A stretch of DNA of 64,000 nucleotides from positions 87,941 through 151,940 of the forward strand of contig NZ_WWCP01000009.1 in the NCBI RefSeq assembly GCF_009857505.1, written 5' to 3'. How positions within the stretch are numbered: position 1 is the first letter of the stretch; every line of letters begins with the position of its first letter. Shown here piece after piece: positions 17,053 to 25,469 of the stretch. Made by a program: the position numbers and the translations under genes. The stretch is from Duganella lactea. GTDB lineage: Bacteria > Pseudomonadota > Gammaproteobacteria > Burkholderiales > Burkholderiaceae_D. The notes below the pieces were generated by a model that was given only the letters and a program-made list of their open reading frames with translations, made no database searches and was not told where the DNA came from.

Positions 17053-19215
17053 ATGACTAAGAAGAAAGACATTGACGTTCTCCGAGTAAGTTACTTGCGC
17101 GGACCTAATATCTGGACCTATCGCCCGGTGGTCGAGGCGTGGCTGGACATCGGCGAGTTGGAGAACTTCCCATCGAATCGGTTGCCCGGTTTGTACGAAC
17201 GCCTGACGACCCTGTTGCCGGGCCTGATCGTGCACCGCTGCGGCGTGGGCGAGCACGGCGGCTTCCTGGAGCGCCTGCGCGACGGCACGTATGCCGGCCA
17301 CATCCTGGAACATGTGGTGCTGGAGCTGCAAAACCTGGCAGGCATGAAAACCGGCTTTGGCAAAACCCGCGAAATCCAGCCCGACAGCGGCCTGTATAAA
17401 ATGGCCTTCCGCACCCGCCAGGAAGAAGTCGGCCGCGCCGCGCTGGCCGCCGGCCGCGATCTGCTGATGGCGGTGATCGAAGACCAACCGTATGATCTGG
17501 ACGCCACCGTTGCCATGCTGACCGACATGGTCGAAAGCCTGTGCCTGGGCCCGAGCACCGGCAACATCGTCGACGCCGCCGGTGTGCGCAAGATTCCCTT
17601 TATCCGTCTGACCGACGGCAACCTGGTGCAGCTGGGCCACGGCGCCGCGCAGCGCCGTATCTGGACCGCCGAAACCGAACACACCTCGGCCATCGCCGAA
17701 GGCATCGCCTCGGACAAGGACCTGACCAAGACGCTGGTGTCGTCGTGCGGCGTGCCGGTGCCGGAAGGTGAACTGGTCACCAGCGCCGCGCAGGCCTGGG
17801 AAGCGGCGCAGGACATCGGCCTGCCGGTGGTGCTCAAGCCCTATGACGGCAACCATGGCCGCGGCGTCTCGCTGAACCTGACCAACGAAGCCGATGTCGC
17901 CGCCGCCTACGCGCTGGCCGCGGAGGAGGGCGACAGCAGCAGCGTGATCGTCGAACGCTTCATCGTCGGCGACGAGCACCGCTTGCTGGTGGTGGGCCGC
18001 CGCGTGGTGGCCGCCGCCGCCGGCGAATCGCTGTGGGTCACCGGCGACGGCAAATCGACCGTGCTGGAACTGTGCAACACGCAAATCAATACCGACCCGC
18101 GCCGTGGCGAGACGGAGGAATTCCCTCTGGGCCTGGTCAAACCGCACGAATCGGGCGAGATCGTGCTGGAACTGAAGCGCCAGGGCATGACCCACGCCTC
18201 GGTGCCGGCCGACGGCCAGAAAGTGCTGATTCAATTGAACGGCAATGTCGCCATCGACGTCACCGACAAGGTGCACCCGCAAGTGGCCGCGATGGCCGCG
18301 CTGGCGGCACGCGTGGTCGGCCTGGACATCGCCGGCATCGACCTGGTGACTTCGGATATCACCCGTCCGCTGACGGAAACCGGTGGCGCCATCATCGAAG
18401 TCAACGCCAGTCCCGGCCTGCTGGCCCACCTGAAGCCGGCCGAGGGCGAGCCGCGCAACGTCGGCGAGGCGATCGTCGAGCACCTGTTTGGCGAGGCCAC
18501 CGGCCGCATGCCGATCGTCGGCATCACCGGCACCCACGGCACCACGCTGATCGCGCGCCTGGTCGCCTGGCTGCTGCAGATCAGCGGCAAGAAAACCGGC
18601 CTCACTTGCGCCGACGGCCTGTTCGTCAACGGCCGCCTGCTGCCGCGTGACGGCTTCTCCGACTGGGAGACCGGCGAGCGTCTGCTGCTGAACAAAAGTG
18701 TCGAAGCCGGCGTGTTCGAGAACAGCGCGCGCATGATCCTGGCTGAGGGCCTGGCTTACGACAAATGCGCCGTCGGCGTGGTGACCGATGTCGGCGGCCT
18801 GGAAGCGGTGAGCGAATTCCACATCGATAGCGAAGAACGCCTGTACAACGTGCTGCGCACCCAGATCGACGTGGTGCTGCCAAGCGGCGCGGCGGTGCTG
18901 AACGCCGCCGATCCGAAAGTGGTGGACATGGCCGACCTGTGCGACGGCGAAGTGATTTTCTACGGCGTGGACGAGCATCTGGCCGCCATCGCCGCCCACC
19001 GTCAGGACGATCAGCGCGTGGTGTTCCAGCGCTCCCATTGCATCGTGATGGCGCAAGGTCAGACCGAGGTGGGCACCTTGCCGCTGTCGCCGCTGGTGCC
19101 GCCGGAAGCCGTGCTGGCCGCGATCGCCGCCGGTTGGGCGCTGGGCCTGACGCCGGAACTGATCGGCGCCGGCTTGCGCACCTGGGAAGCGTCGCCGAAA
19201 AAAACACATCACTGA
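17053..19215 (+). CDS. cphA': Short cyanophycin synthetase paralogue (CphA'/CphA2-like)
   Basis: A 720-residue protein homologous to cyanophycin synthetase: N-terminal domain (residues 1-160, LRGPNIWTYRPVVEAWLDIG), ATP-grasp domain (about 160-480, with LPVVLKPYDGNHGRGVSLN and IIEVNASPGL), and a Mur-ligase-like domain from about 485. The Mur P-loop reads GITGTHGTT (490-498): the catalytic lysine of GTNGKTT is replaced by threonine (T497), and the C-terminus is 136 residues shorter than its neighbour. The Mur half that adds arginine in CphA1 is therefore probably inactive, resembling CphA2-type enzymes that polymerise preformed Asp-Arg dipeptides. It is followed after 16 bp by full-length cphA. 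ATG 17053 matches the paralogue's N-terminus. Confidence 0.85.
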   Translation: MTKKKDIDVLRVSYLRGPNIWTYRPVVEAWLDIGELENFPSNRLPGLYERLTTLLPGLIVHRCGVGEHGGFLERLRDGTYAGHILEHVVLELQNLAGMKTGFGKTREIQPDSGLYKMAFRTRQEEVGRAALAAGRDLLMAVIEDQPYDLDATVAMLTDMVESLCLGPSTGNIVDAAGVRKIPFIRLTDGNLVQLGHGAAQRRIWTAETEHTSAIAEGIASDKDLTKTLVSSCGVPVPEGELVTSAAQAWEAAQDIGLPVVLKPYDGNHGRGVSLNLTNEADVAAAYALAAEEGDSSSVIVERFIVGDEHRLLVVGRRVVAAAAGESLWVTGDGKSTVLELCNTQINTDPRRGETEEFPLGLVKPHESGEIVLELKRQGMTHASVPADGQKVLIQLNGNVAIDVTDKVHPQVAAMAALAARVVGLDIAGIDLVTSDITRPLTETGGAIIEVNASPGLLAHLKPAEGEPRNVGEAIVEHLFGEATGRMPIVGITGTHGTTLIARLVAWLLQISGKKTGLTCADGLFVNGRLLPRDGFSDWETGERLLLNKSVEAGVFENSARMILAEGLAYDKCAVGVVTDVGGLEAVSEFHIDSEERLYNVLRTQIDVVLPSGAAVLNAADPKVVDMADLCDGEVIFYGVDEHLAAIAAHRQDDQRVVFQRSHCIVMAQGQTEVGTLPLSPLVPPEAVLAAIAAGWALGLTPELIGAGLRTWEASPKKTHH

Positions 19216-19231
19216 AAGAACAAAAATAGTT

Positions 19232-21802
19232 ATGGAAGTTATCCGCACCCGCGCCCTTCGCGGCCCGAATCTTTGGAGCCACCACACGGCGGTGGAAGTC
19301 GTCGTCTCGTGCTCGCCGCAAGAGCAATCGATCGCCAGGCTGGCGAACTTTGAGCAGCGGCTGCACGCGCGTTTCCCGGCCGTTGGCGCTTTGCATGCCG
19401 TCGGCAAGGACGATGTCGTGCCGCTGGCCCACGTGCTGGAAGTCGTGATCCTGAGCCTGCAGGCGCAAGCCGGTTGCCCGGTCACCTTCAGCCGCACGCA
19501 CGCCACGCTGGAAGAGGGCATCTATCAAATCGTGGTTGAATACACCGAGGAAGCGGTCGGCCGCCGCGCCGTGGAACTGGCCGAGGCGCTGATCGTCTCC
19601 GCGCTGGCCGATACCGCCTTCGACCTGGAAGCCGCGCTGACCGAGTTGCGCGATCTGGATGAAGACGTGCGCCTGGGCCCGAGCACCGGCGCCATCGTCA
19701 ACGCCGCCGTGGTGCGCGATATTCCATTCCGTCGCCTGACCGAAGGCTCGATGGTGATGTTTGGCTGGGGCTCGAAACAGCGCCGCATCCAGGCCGCTGA
19801 AATGGATACCACCGGCGCCATCGGCGAGACCATCGCGCAGGATAAGGAACTGACCAAGAAGCTGCTGCACGCGGCCGGCGTACCGGTGCCTATCGGCCGC
19901 TCGGTTCAAGACGAGGAAGACGCCTGGAAAGCCGCGCAGGAGATCGGCTTGCCGGTGGTGGTCAAACCGAAGGACGGCAATCAGGGCAAGGGTGTCACGG
20001 TCAACATCATGACCGAGGCACACCTGAAGAGCGCCTTCCGCACCGCCAAGGAATTCCGTGACGACGTTATGGTCGAACGCTACCTGCCGGGTCACGACTA
20101 TCGCCTGCTGGTCATCGGCAACAAGCTGGTGGCGGCGGCGCGCCGCGATCCGCCGCTGGTGGTGGGCGACGGCGTGCACACGGTGCGCGAGCTGGTGGAG
20201 ATCGTCAACGCCGATCCGCGCCGCGGTTCGGGTCATTCGACCTCGCTGACCAAGATCCGCTTCGACGATATCGCGCTGGCGCGCCTGGCGCTGCAAGACC
20301 TGAACGCGGACTCGGTGCCGGCCAAGGGCCAGCGCGTCATCCTGCGCAACAACGCTAACCTGTCGACCGGCGGCACCGCCACCGACGTCACCGACGACGT
20401 GCACCCCGAGGTGGCGGCGCGCGCGGTCGAAGCGGCGCAAATGATCGGCCTCGATCTGTGCGGCGTGGACGTGGTGTGCGACAACGTGCTGGAGCCGATC
20501 GAGAATCAACGCGGCGGCGTGGTGGAAGTGAACGCCGCGCCGGGCCTGCGCATGCACATCGCGCCATCGTTCGGTAAAGGCCGCGCTGTGGGCGAGGCCA
20601 TCGTCAACACCATGTTCGCGCCGGGCGAGAATGGCCGGATTCCCGTGGTGGCGGTGACCGGCACCAACGGCAAGACCACCACCGTGCGTCTGATCGCGCA
20701 CCTGCTGACCGCCAGCGGCCTGCGTACCGGCATGACCAATACCGACGGCGTCTATATCGAAGGCCGCCAGACCGACAGCGGCGATTGCAGCGGTCCACGC
20801 AGCGCGCGCAACGTGCTGCTGCATCCGGACGTGGACGCGGCGGTGTTCGAGACCGCGCGTGGCGGCATCCTGCGCGAAGGCCTGGCCTTCGACCGCTGCC
20901 AGGTGGCGGTGGTCACCAACATCGGCATGGGCGACCATCTGGGCCTGAACTACATCACCACCGTGGAAGACCTGGCGGTGCTGAAGCGCGTCATCGTGCA
21001 GAACGTGTCGGCCAGCGGTTACGCGGTGCTGAACGCGGTCGATCCTATCGTCGCCGGCATGGCGGCCAACTGCCGCGGCAAGGTGATCTTCTTCGGCGCT
21101 GACCGCACGCATCCGGTCATCGCCACGCATCTGGCGCAGGGCAGCCGCACCGTGTACGTGGAAGATGGCGACATCGTCGCGGCGGAAGGCCGCACGCAAC
21201 ATCGCGTCCCGCTGTCGCAGGTGCCGATCACGCGCAACGGCGCGATCGGCTTCCAGGTGGAGAACGTCATGGCGTCGGTGGCCGCGGCGTGGGGCGTGGG
21301 CATCAGCTGGGATGCGATCCGTCTGGGCCTGAAAACCTTCGCCAACGATTCGGACAACGCGCCGGGCCGTTTCAATGTGTTCGACTACAAGGGCGCGACG
21401 CTGATCGCCGACTACGGTCACAATCCGGACGCCATTCTGGCGCTGGTGAAAGCGGTGGAGACCATGCCGGCCAAGCGCCGCGTGGTGGTGATCTCGGGCG
21501 CCGGCGACCGCCGCGACCAGGACATCACGCAGCAGACCGAGATTCTCGGCCGCGCCTTCGACGACGTGCTGCTGTACGAGGACGCCTGCCAGCGTGGCCG
21601 CGTCGATGGCGAAGTGGTGGCGCTGTTGCGTTCCGGCCTGAACGGCGCGCCGCGCACCACGCACATCGAAGAGATCTATGGTGAGTTCAAAGCCATCGAC
21701 ACCGCGATGGCGCGCCTGCGGGACGGCGACCTGTGTCTGATCTTGATCGACCAGGTGGAAGACGCGCTGGCCCACATCGCCAAGCGCATCCAAGAAGCTT
21801 GA
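19232..21802 (+). CDS. cphA: Cyanophycin synthetase
   Basis: An 856-residue, full-length CphA1. This cytoplasmic enzyme makes multi-L-arginyl-poly-L-aspartate, alternately adding Asp to the backbone (ATP-grasp domain, about residues 160-470; LPVVVKPKDGNQGKGVTVN, VVEVNAAPGLRMH) and Arg to the side chain (Mur-ligase domain from about 472). The Mur P-loop VTGTNGKTTT is intact (K481), and later family motifs are present (VFETARGGILREGL, NPDAILALV). It is the second gene of the cphA'-cphA operon. Cyanophycinase and isoaspartyl dipeptidase genes are not in the window. The polymer would serve as a nitrogen and carbon store. Confidence 0.95.
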   Translation: MEVIRTRALRGPNLWSHHTAVEVVVSCSPQEQSIARLANFEQRLHARFPAVGALHAVGKDDVVPLAHVLEVVILSLQAQAGCPVTFSRTHATLEEGIYQIVVEYTEEAVGRRAVELAEALIVSALADTAFDLEAALTELRDLDEDVRLGPSTGAIVNAAVVRDIPFRRLTEGSMVMFGWGSKQRRIQAAEMDTTGAIGETIAQDKELTKKLLHAAGVPVPIGRSVQDEEDAWKAAQEIGLPVVVKPKDGNQGKGVTVNIMTEAHLKSAFRTAKEFRDDVMVERYLPGHDYRLLVIGNKLVAAARRDPPLVVGDGVHTVRELVEIVNADPRRGSGHSTSLTKIRFDDIALARLALQDLNADSVPAKGQRVILRNNANLSTGGTATDVTDDVHPEVAARAVEAAQMIGLDLCGVDVVCDNVLEPIENQRGGVVEVNAAPGLRMHIAPSFGKGRAVGEAIVNTMFAPGENGRIPVVAVTGTNGKTTTVRLIAHLLTASGLRTGMTNTDGVYIEGRQTDSGDCSGPRSARNVLLHPDVDAAVFETARGGILREGLAFDRCQVAVVTNIGMGDHLGLNYITTVEDLAVLKRVIVQNVSASGYAVLNAVDPIVAGMAANCRGKVIFFGADRTHPVIATHLAQGSRTVYVEDGDIVAAEGRTQHRVPLSQVPITRNGAIGFQVENVMASVAAAWGVGISWDAIRLGLKTFANDSDNAPGRFNVFDYKGATLIADYGHNPDAILALVKAVETMPAKRRVVVISGAGDRRDQDITQQTEILGRAFDDVLLYEDACQRGRVDGEVVALLRSGLNGAPRTTHIEEIYGEFKAIDTAMARLRDGDLCLILIDQVEDALAHIAKRIQEA

Positions 21803-21867
21803 TTAAATATATCTATAGGCTTAATAGATATATATAGTTTTTATTTATGACTCTCGTTGTTTAGAAT
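21802..21867 (+). promoter_or_regulatory. Candidate OxyR-type site and promoter of katA
   Basis: CTAT-N7-ATAG (21813-21827) is the central half of the OxyR tetrad ATAG-N7-CTAT-N7-ATAG-N7-CTAT. The outer elements are poor (ATTA at 21802, TAGT at 21835). The same bases form a perfect 10-bp AT-rich palindrome (21807-21816 and 21824-21833). A -10 TAGAAT lies at 21862-21867 with a weak -35 (TTTTAT, 21839-21844) abutting the site, the usual geometry of an OxyR-activated promoter. Activator identity is inference. Confidence 0.4.
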
Positions 21868-21899
21868 AGCCAAACGCTATCAAACAACGAGGAGTCATA
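21846..21899 (+). repeat. Long inverted repeat over the katA ribosome-binding site
   Basis: The arm 21846-21862 (17 nt) is complementary to 21882-21899 with a single bulged G, and the intervening bases hold an inner ATAGC/GCTAT stem. The right arm contains the Shine-Dalgarno bases GAGGAG, 3-8 bp before the katA ATG region. It could hide the ribosome site if the transcript begins upstream of 21846. If the TAGAAT -10 at 21862 is used, the RNA would lack the left arm and the repeat would act only as DNA. Confidence 0.55.
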
Positions 21900-21901
21900 G
21901 T

Positions 21902-23356
21902 ATGAAAATCACCACCGCCTCCGGCATTCCCGTCGCCGACAATCAGAATTCCCTCACCGCCGGCCCACGTGGCCCCGTCCTGCTGCAAGACTTCCACCTG
22001 ATCGAGAAGCTTCAGCATTTCAACCGCGAGCGCATTCCCGAGCGTGTGGTGCATGCCAAAGGCTCTGGCGCCTATGGCACTTTCACCGTCACCCACGACA
22101 TCTCCCAATACACCAAGGCCAAGCTGTTCGCCGAAGTCGGCAAGCAGACCGAAACCTTCCTGCGCTTCTCCACCGTGGGCGGCGAAAAGGGCAGCGCCGA
22201 CACCGAACGCGATCCACGCGGCTTCGCGGTGCGTTTCTACACCGAGGAAGGCAACTGGGACCTGGTGGGCAACAACACGCCGGTGTTCTTCCTCAAGGAC
22301 GGCATCAAATTCCCGGACTTCATCCACACGCAAAAGCGCGATCCGCAAACCAATCTGAAATCGCCCACCGCGATGTTCGATTTCTGGAGCCGCACGCCGG
22401 AAAGCCTGCATCAGGTGACCACGCTGTTCTCCAGCCGCGGCACGCCGGACGGCTACCGCCACATGCACGGTTTCGGCAGCCACACCTACAGCCTGATTAA
22501 CGCCGCCGGCGAACGTGTCTACGTCAAGTGGCACTTCCTGACGCAGCAGGGCATCAAGAACCTCAGCGCCGACGAAGCCACGCGCATCGCCGGCACCGAT
22601 CCGGATTATGCGCAGCGCGATCTGTTCAACGCCATCGCCGGCGGCGACTTCCCGCGCTGGGACGTCAAGGTGCAAGTGGCCACGGAGGCCGAACTGGCGG
22701 CATGGGAAGCGCGCACCGGCTGGAATCCGTTCGACCTGACCAAGGTATGGCCGCACGCGGACTTCCCGCTGCTGCAAGTCGGCGTGCTGGAGCTGAACCG
22801 CAACCCGGTCAACTACCACGCGGAAGTGGAGCAGGCCGCGCTGTCGCCATCGAACGTGGTGCCGGGCATGGGCTACTCGCCGGACAAGATGCTGCAGGCG
22901 CGCCTGTTCGCTTACCACGATGCCCAGCTGTACCGCGTCGGCACCAACCACCAGCACCTGCCGGTGAACGCGCCGCGCTGCCCGTTCCACAACCACCAGC
23001 GCGACGGCGCCATGGCCGGCGCCAATGGCGGCGCGGCGCTGAACTATGATCCGGTGCAGGGCGGCGGCAGCAATCCGCACGGCATGGGACACGGCGAGCC
23101 AGCGCTGGCGCTGGACGGCGCTGCCGGCCGCTACGATGGTCGCGGCAAGGAGGATGATTACACCCAGGCCGGTGACTTGTTCCGCCTGATGCCGGCCGAC
23201 GAACAGCAAAACCTGTTCAACAACATCGCCGGTCCGCTGAGCCAGGTGAGCGCCGAGATCATCGCCCGCCAGCTGGCGCACTTCGACCTGGCCGATCCAG
23301 CCTACGGCGCCGGCGTGCGCGCCGCATTGGAAGCGCGCGGCGTCAGCGTGGCCTAA
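21902..23356 (+). CDS. katA: Monofunctional heme catalase (small subunit, clade 3 type)
   Basis: A 484-residue catalase. The active-site His is in RVVHAKG (H51), the distal Asn in VGNNTPVF (N124/N125), and the proximal heme-ligand Tyr in [12 protein letters not shown] (Y338). The signature [20 protein letters not shown] is present. The length fits small-subunit catalases. There is no signal peptide, so it probably works in the cytoplasm to decompose hydrogen peroxide. ATG 21902 is preceded by GAGGAG; an in-frame codon farther upstream would fall inside the inverted repeat. Regulation by an OxyR-like factor is suggested by the upstream CTAT-N7-ATAG element. The symbol katA is by clade, not by a unique motif. 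Confidence 0.93.
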   Translation: MKITTASGIPVADNQNSLTAGPRGPVLLQDFHLIEKLQHFNRERIPERVVHAKGSGAYGTFTVTHDISQYTKAKLFAEVGKQTETFLRFSTVGGEKGSADTERDPRGFAVRFYTEEGNWDLVGNNTPVFFLKDGIKFPDFIHTQKRDPQTNLKSPTAMFDFWSRTPESLHQVTTLFSSRGTPDGYRHMHGFGSHTYSLINAAGERVYVKWHFLTQQGIKNLSADEATRIAGTDPDYAQRDLFNAIAGGDFPRWDVKVQVATEAELAAWEARTGWNPFDLTKVWPHADFPLLQVGVLELNRNPVNYHAEVEQAALSPSNVVPGMGYSPDKMLQARLFAYHDAQLYRVGTNHQHLPVNAPRCPFHNHQRDGAMAGANGGAALNYDPVQGGGSNPHGMGHGEPALALDGAAGRYDGRGKEDDYTQAGDLFRLMPADEQQNLFNNIAGPLSQVSAEIIARQLAHFDLADPAYGAGVRAALEARGVSVA

Positions 23357-23400
23357 GATGGCTTACAATCTCCATGTTGCAGTGCATCGTGGAGGTTAGC

Positions 23401-24507
23401 TTGAGCATTAATCCTGCTTGTCCGCCGTCGCCAGCCTTGCCGGGCCAGATTGTTCTGGTCCTGCAGGGCGGCGGCGCTTTAGGCGCCTATCAGCTGGGCG
23501 TGTACCAGGCGTTGCACGAGGCCGGCGTCGAGCCGGACTGGGTGATCGGCACGTCCATCGGCGCCATCAACGGCGCCATCATCGCCGGCAATCCGCCCGA
23601 GCGGCGGCTGGATCAACTGCGCGAATTCTGGCAGCGCATGGAACGCAATTCGTTCGGCTTTACCGCCATGCCGCGCGTGCTGGCGAACGCGATCACGCTG
23701 GGGCAAGGCATTCCCGCTTTCTTCGAACCCAACCTGGCGTCGTGGTGGAATCCGGACGCGCACGTGGGCGTCGAGCACGCGTCGTTCTACCTGACCACAC
23801 CTTTGCGCAACACGCTCGAAGAGCTGGTCGATTTCGATGTCCTGAACGATAAACGCATGCGGCTGACGGTCGGCGCGGTCAACGCCCGCAACGGCGCCAT
23901 GCGCTATTTCGACAGCCGCAACGAGCCGCTGTGCGTTGAGCATGTGATGGCGTCCGGCGCGCTGCCGCCGGCGTTTCCGGCGATCCGCATTGACGGTGAG
24001 CCCTACTGGGATGGCGGCATCTATTCCAACACGCCGATCGAGGCGGTGCTGGACGATGAGCCGCGCCGCAAGTCGGTGATCTTTTCGGTGCAGGTGTGGA
24101 ATCCGGACGGCAGCGAGCCGGAAAGCGTGCTCGATGTGCTGGATAAGCAGAAGGAAATCCAGTACGCCAGCCGCGCCAGCAACATCGAACAGCAGCGCAA
24201 GCTGCACCGGCTGCGCCATGTGATCCGCGAGCTGACCGATTATCTCGACGCCGACACGCTGGCGTTGCCGGAGGTGCGCGAGCTGGCGTCATGGGGCTGC
24301 GGCACCGACATGCATGTGGTGTCGCTGCGCGCGCCGCGGCTCGGCAACGAAGACCACACCAAGGACATCGACTTCAGTCCCGCCGGCATCGGCGCGCGCT
24401 GGCAGGCCGGCTACGACGACACCCAGCGCTTCCTTAAACTACGCCCATGGGATCAGCCGGTCGACCTGATCGAAGGCATCGCTATCCACGAACTGCCGGA
24501 GCACTGA
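23401..24507 (+). CDS. Patatin-like phospholipase with DUF3734-type C-terminus
   Basis: A 368-residue patatin-family lipid acyl hydrolase. It has the oxyanion loop LQGGGALGAYQLGV near residue 22, the nucleophile elbow GTSIG and the catalytic Asp in YWDGGIYSNTP, so the Ser-Asp dyad is complete. The last 150 residues (EIQYASRASNIEQQRKLHRLRH) match the extra domain of the RssA/DUF3734 subfamily. The TTG at 23401 is favoured because GGAGG lies 5 bp upstream. An ATG at 23374 in frame lacks a ribosome site and would add nine residues. The 3' end overlaps the convergent LysR gene by 26 bp. The substrate is unknown, probably membrane phospholipid or stored lipid. Confidence 0.8.
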   Translation: MSINPACPPSPALPGQIVLVLQGGGALGAYQLGVYQALHEAGVEPDWVIGTSIGAINGAIIAGNPPERRLDQLREFWQRMERNSFGFTAMPRVLANAITLGQGIPAFFEPNLASWWNPDAHVGVEHASFYLTTPLRNTLEELVDFDVLNDKRMRLTVGAVNARNGAMRYFDSRNEPLCVEHVMASGALPPAFPAIRIDGEPYWDGGIYSNTPIEAVLDDEPRRKSVIFSVQVWNPDGSEPESVLDVLDKQKEIQYASRASNIEQQRKLHRLRHVIRELTDYLDADTLALPEVRELASWGCGTDMHVVSLRAPRLGNEDHTKDIDFSPAGIGARWQAGYDDTQRFLKLRPWDQPVDLIEGIAIHELPEH

Positions 24508-25378
24508 GGACCTCATCGCACACCTCCAGCCATGCGCGGGCGGCGTGGGACAGGTAGCTGGCGCGCCAGACGTGGGCCGGTTGCCACGGCAGTTCGGGAT
24601 CGACGACTTTCACCGCGTCCAGCGCGCCGATCGCCAGGCGGTGGATGAAGGGTTCGGGCAGCAGGGCCACGCCCATGCCGGCCGAGGCCATCGCCACCAG
24701 CCAGTCCCACTGGCCGCTTTGCGCGGCGATCCGCGGTTCGAAGCCGGCGGCGGCGAAGGCGGCGCGCAGCGTGCGCGTCATGGCGAAATCGTCTTGCAGC
24801 AACACCAGCGGCGTGTTGGCCAGCGACTTCAGTTTGATCGTGCTGCGGTTCTTCTGGAAGGTGCCTTGCGCGGCCAGCGCCCACACCGGGTAGCTGGCGA
24901 TCGGCGCCGATCGCAGTCCCAGTCCGGGAGCGGCCGGCAGCACCGTCATGCCGATTTCCAGATCGCCTTGCGCCACCTGGCGTTCGATCGCCTGGCCGGC
25001 GTCTTCCCGCAGCGTCAGCGTGATGTTGGGATGGCGCTGACGGAAGGCTTTCAGCACGGGTGTGAACAGCAGGTTGATCATCGGCGGAATGCCGACCGTC
25101 AGCTGGCCGCGTTCCACCGTTTGCGTGTCGCGCACTTCCACCGCCAACTGGCGCATGGTCGCCAGCATCTCCACGCCGCGCGCGTGGACCACCTGGCCGG
25201 TGTCGGTCAGCGTCAGCTTGCGGCCCTCGCGGATCAGCAGCTGCGCGCCGACTTCTTGTTCCAGCTGTTTCACCATCTTGCTGATGGTCGATTGCGTGAC
25301 GTGCAGCGATTCCGCCGCCTGCGTGAAGCTGCTCAGGCGGACGGTTTCGACGAAGTAGCGGAGTGAGCGCAGATCCAT
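24482..25378 (-). CDS. LysR-family regulator, divergent from the CoA-transferase gene
   Basis: A 298-residue LysR regulator. Residues 1-60 are the winged helix (MDLRSLRYFVETVRLSSFTQAAESLHVTQ, STISKMVKQLE), followed by the effector-binding domain with LTVGIPPMINLLF and DLEIGMTVLPAAPGLG. It is divergent from the succinate CoA-transferase gene across 91 bp, the classical arrangement for a LysR protein controlling its neighbour. The intergenic region holds CATAAAACTACAGTTTTT (25411-25428), which has LysR-like dyad character, and a TATACT -10-like hexamer (25436-25441). Its 3' end overlaps the patatin gene. The effector is unknown. Confidence 0.85.
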   Translation of the reverse strand: MDLRSLRYFVETVRLSSFTQAAESLHVTQSTISKMVKQLEQEVGAQLLIREGRKLTLTDTGQVVHARGVEMLATMRQLAVEVRDTQTVERGQLTVGIPPMINLLFTPVLKAFRQRHPNITLTLREDAGQAIERQVAQGDLEIGMTVLPAAPGLGLRSAPIASYPVWALAAQGTFQKNRSTIKLKSLANTPLVLLQDDFAMTRTLRAAFAAAGFEPRIAAQSGQWDWLVAMASAGMGVALLPEPFIHRLAIGALDAVKVVDPELPWQPAHVWRASYLSHAARAWLEVCDEVLSAPAVRG

Positions 25379-25469
25379 GAATAAAACGAATGCAAAGTGG
25401 GAATTTAAGTCATAAAACTACAGTTTTTCTGATTCTATACTGAAACAAAAGAATGAGGAGAACCCAATC

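Noticed and set aside
16999..21793. Long antisense open frames across cphA' and cphA
   Set aside because: Same composition effect; both plus-strand genes have clear full-length families.
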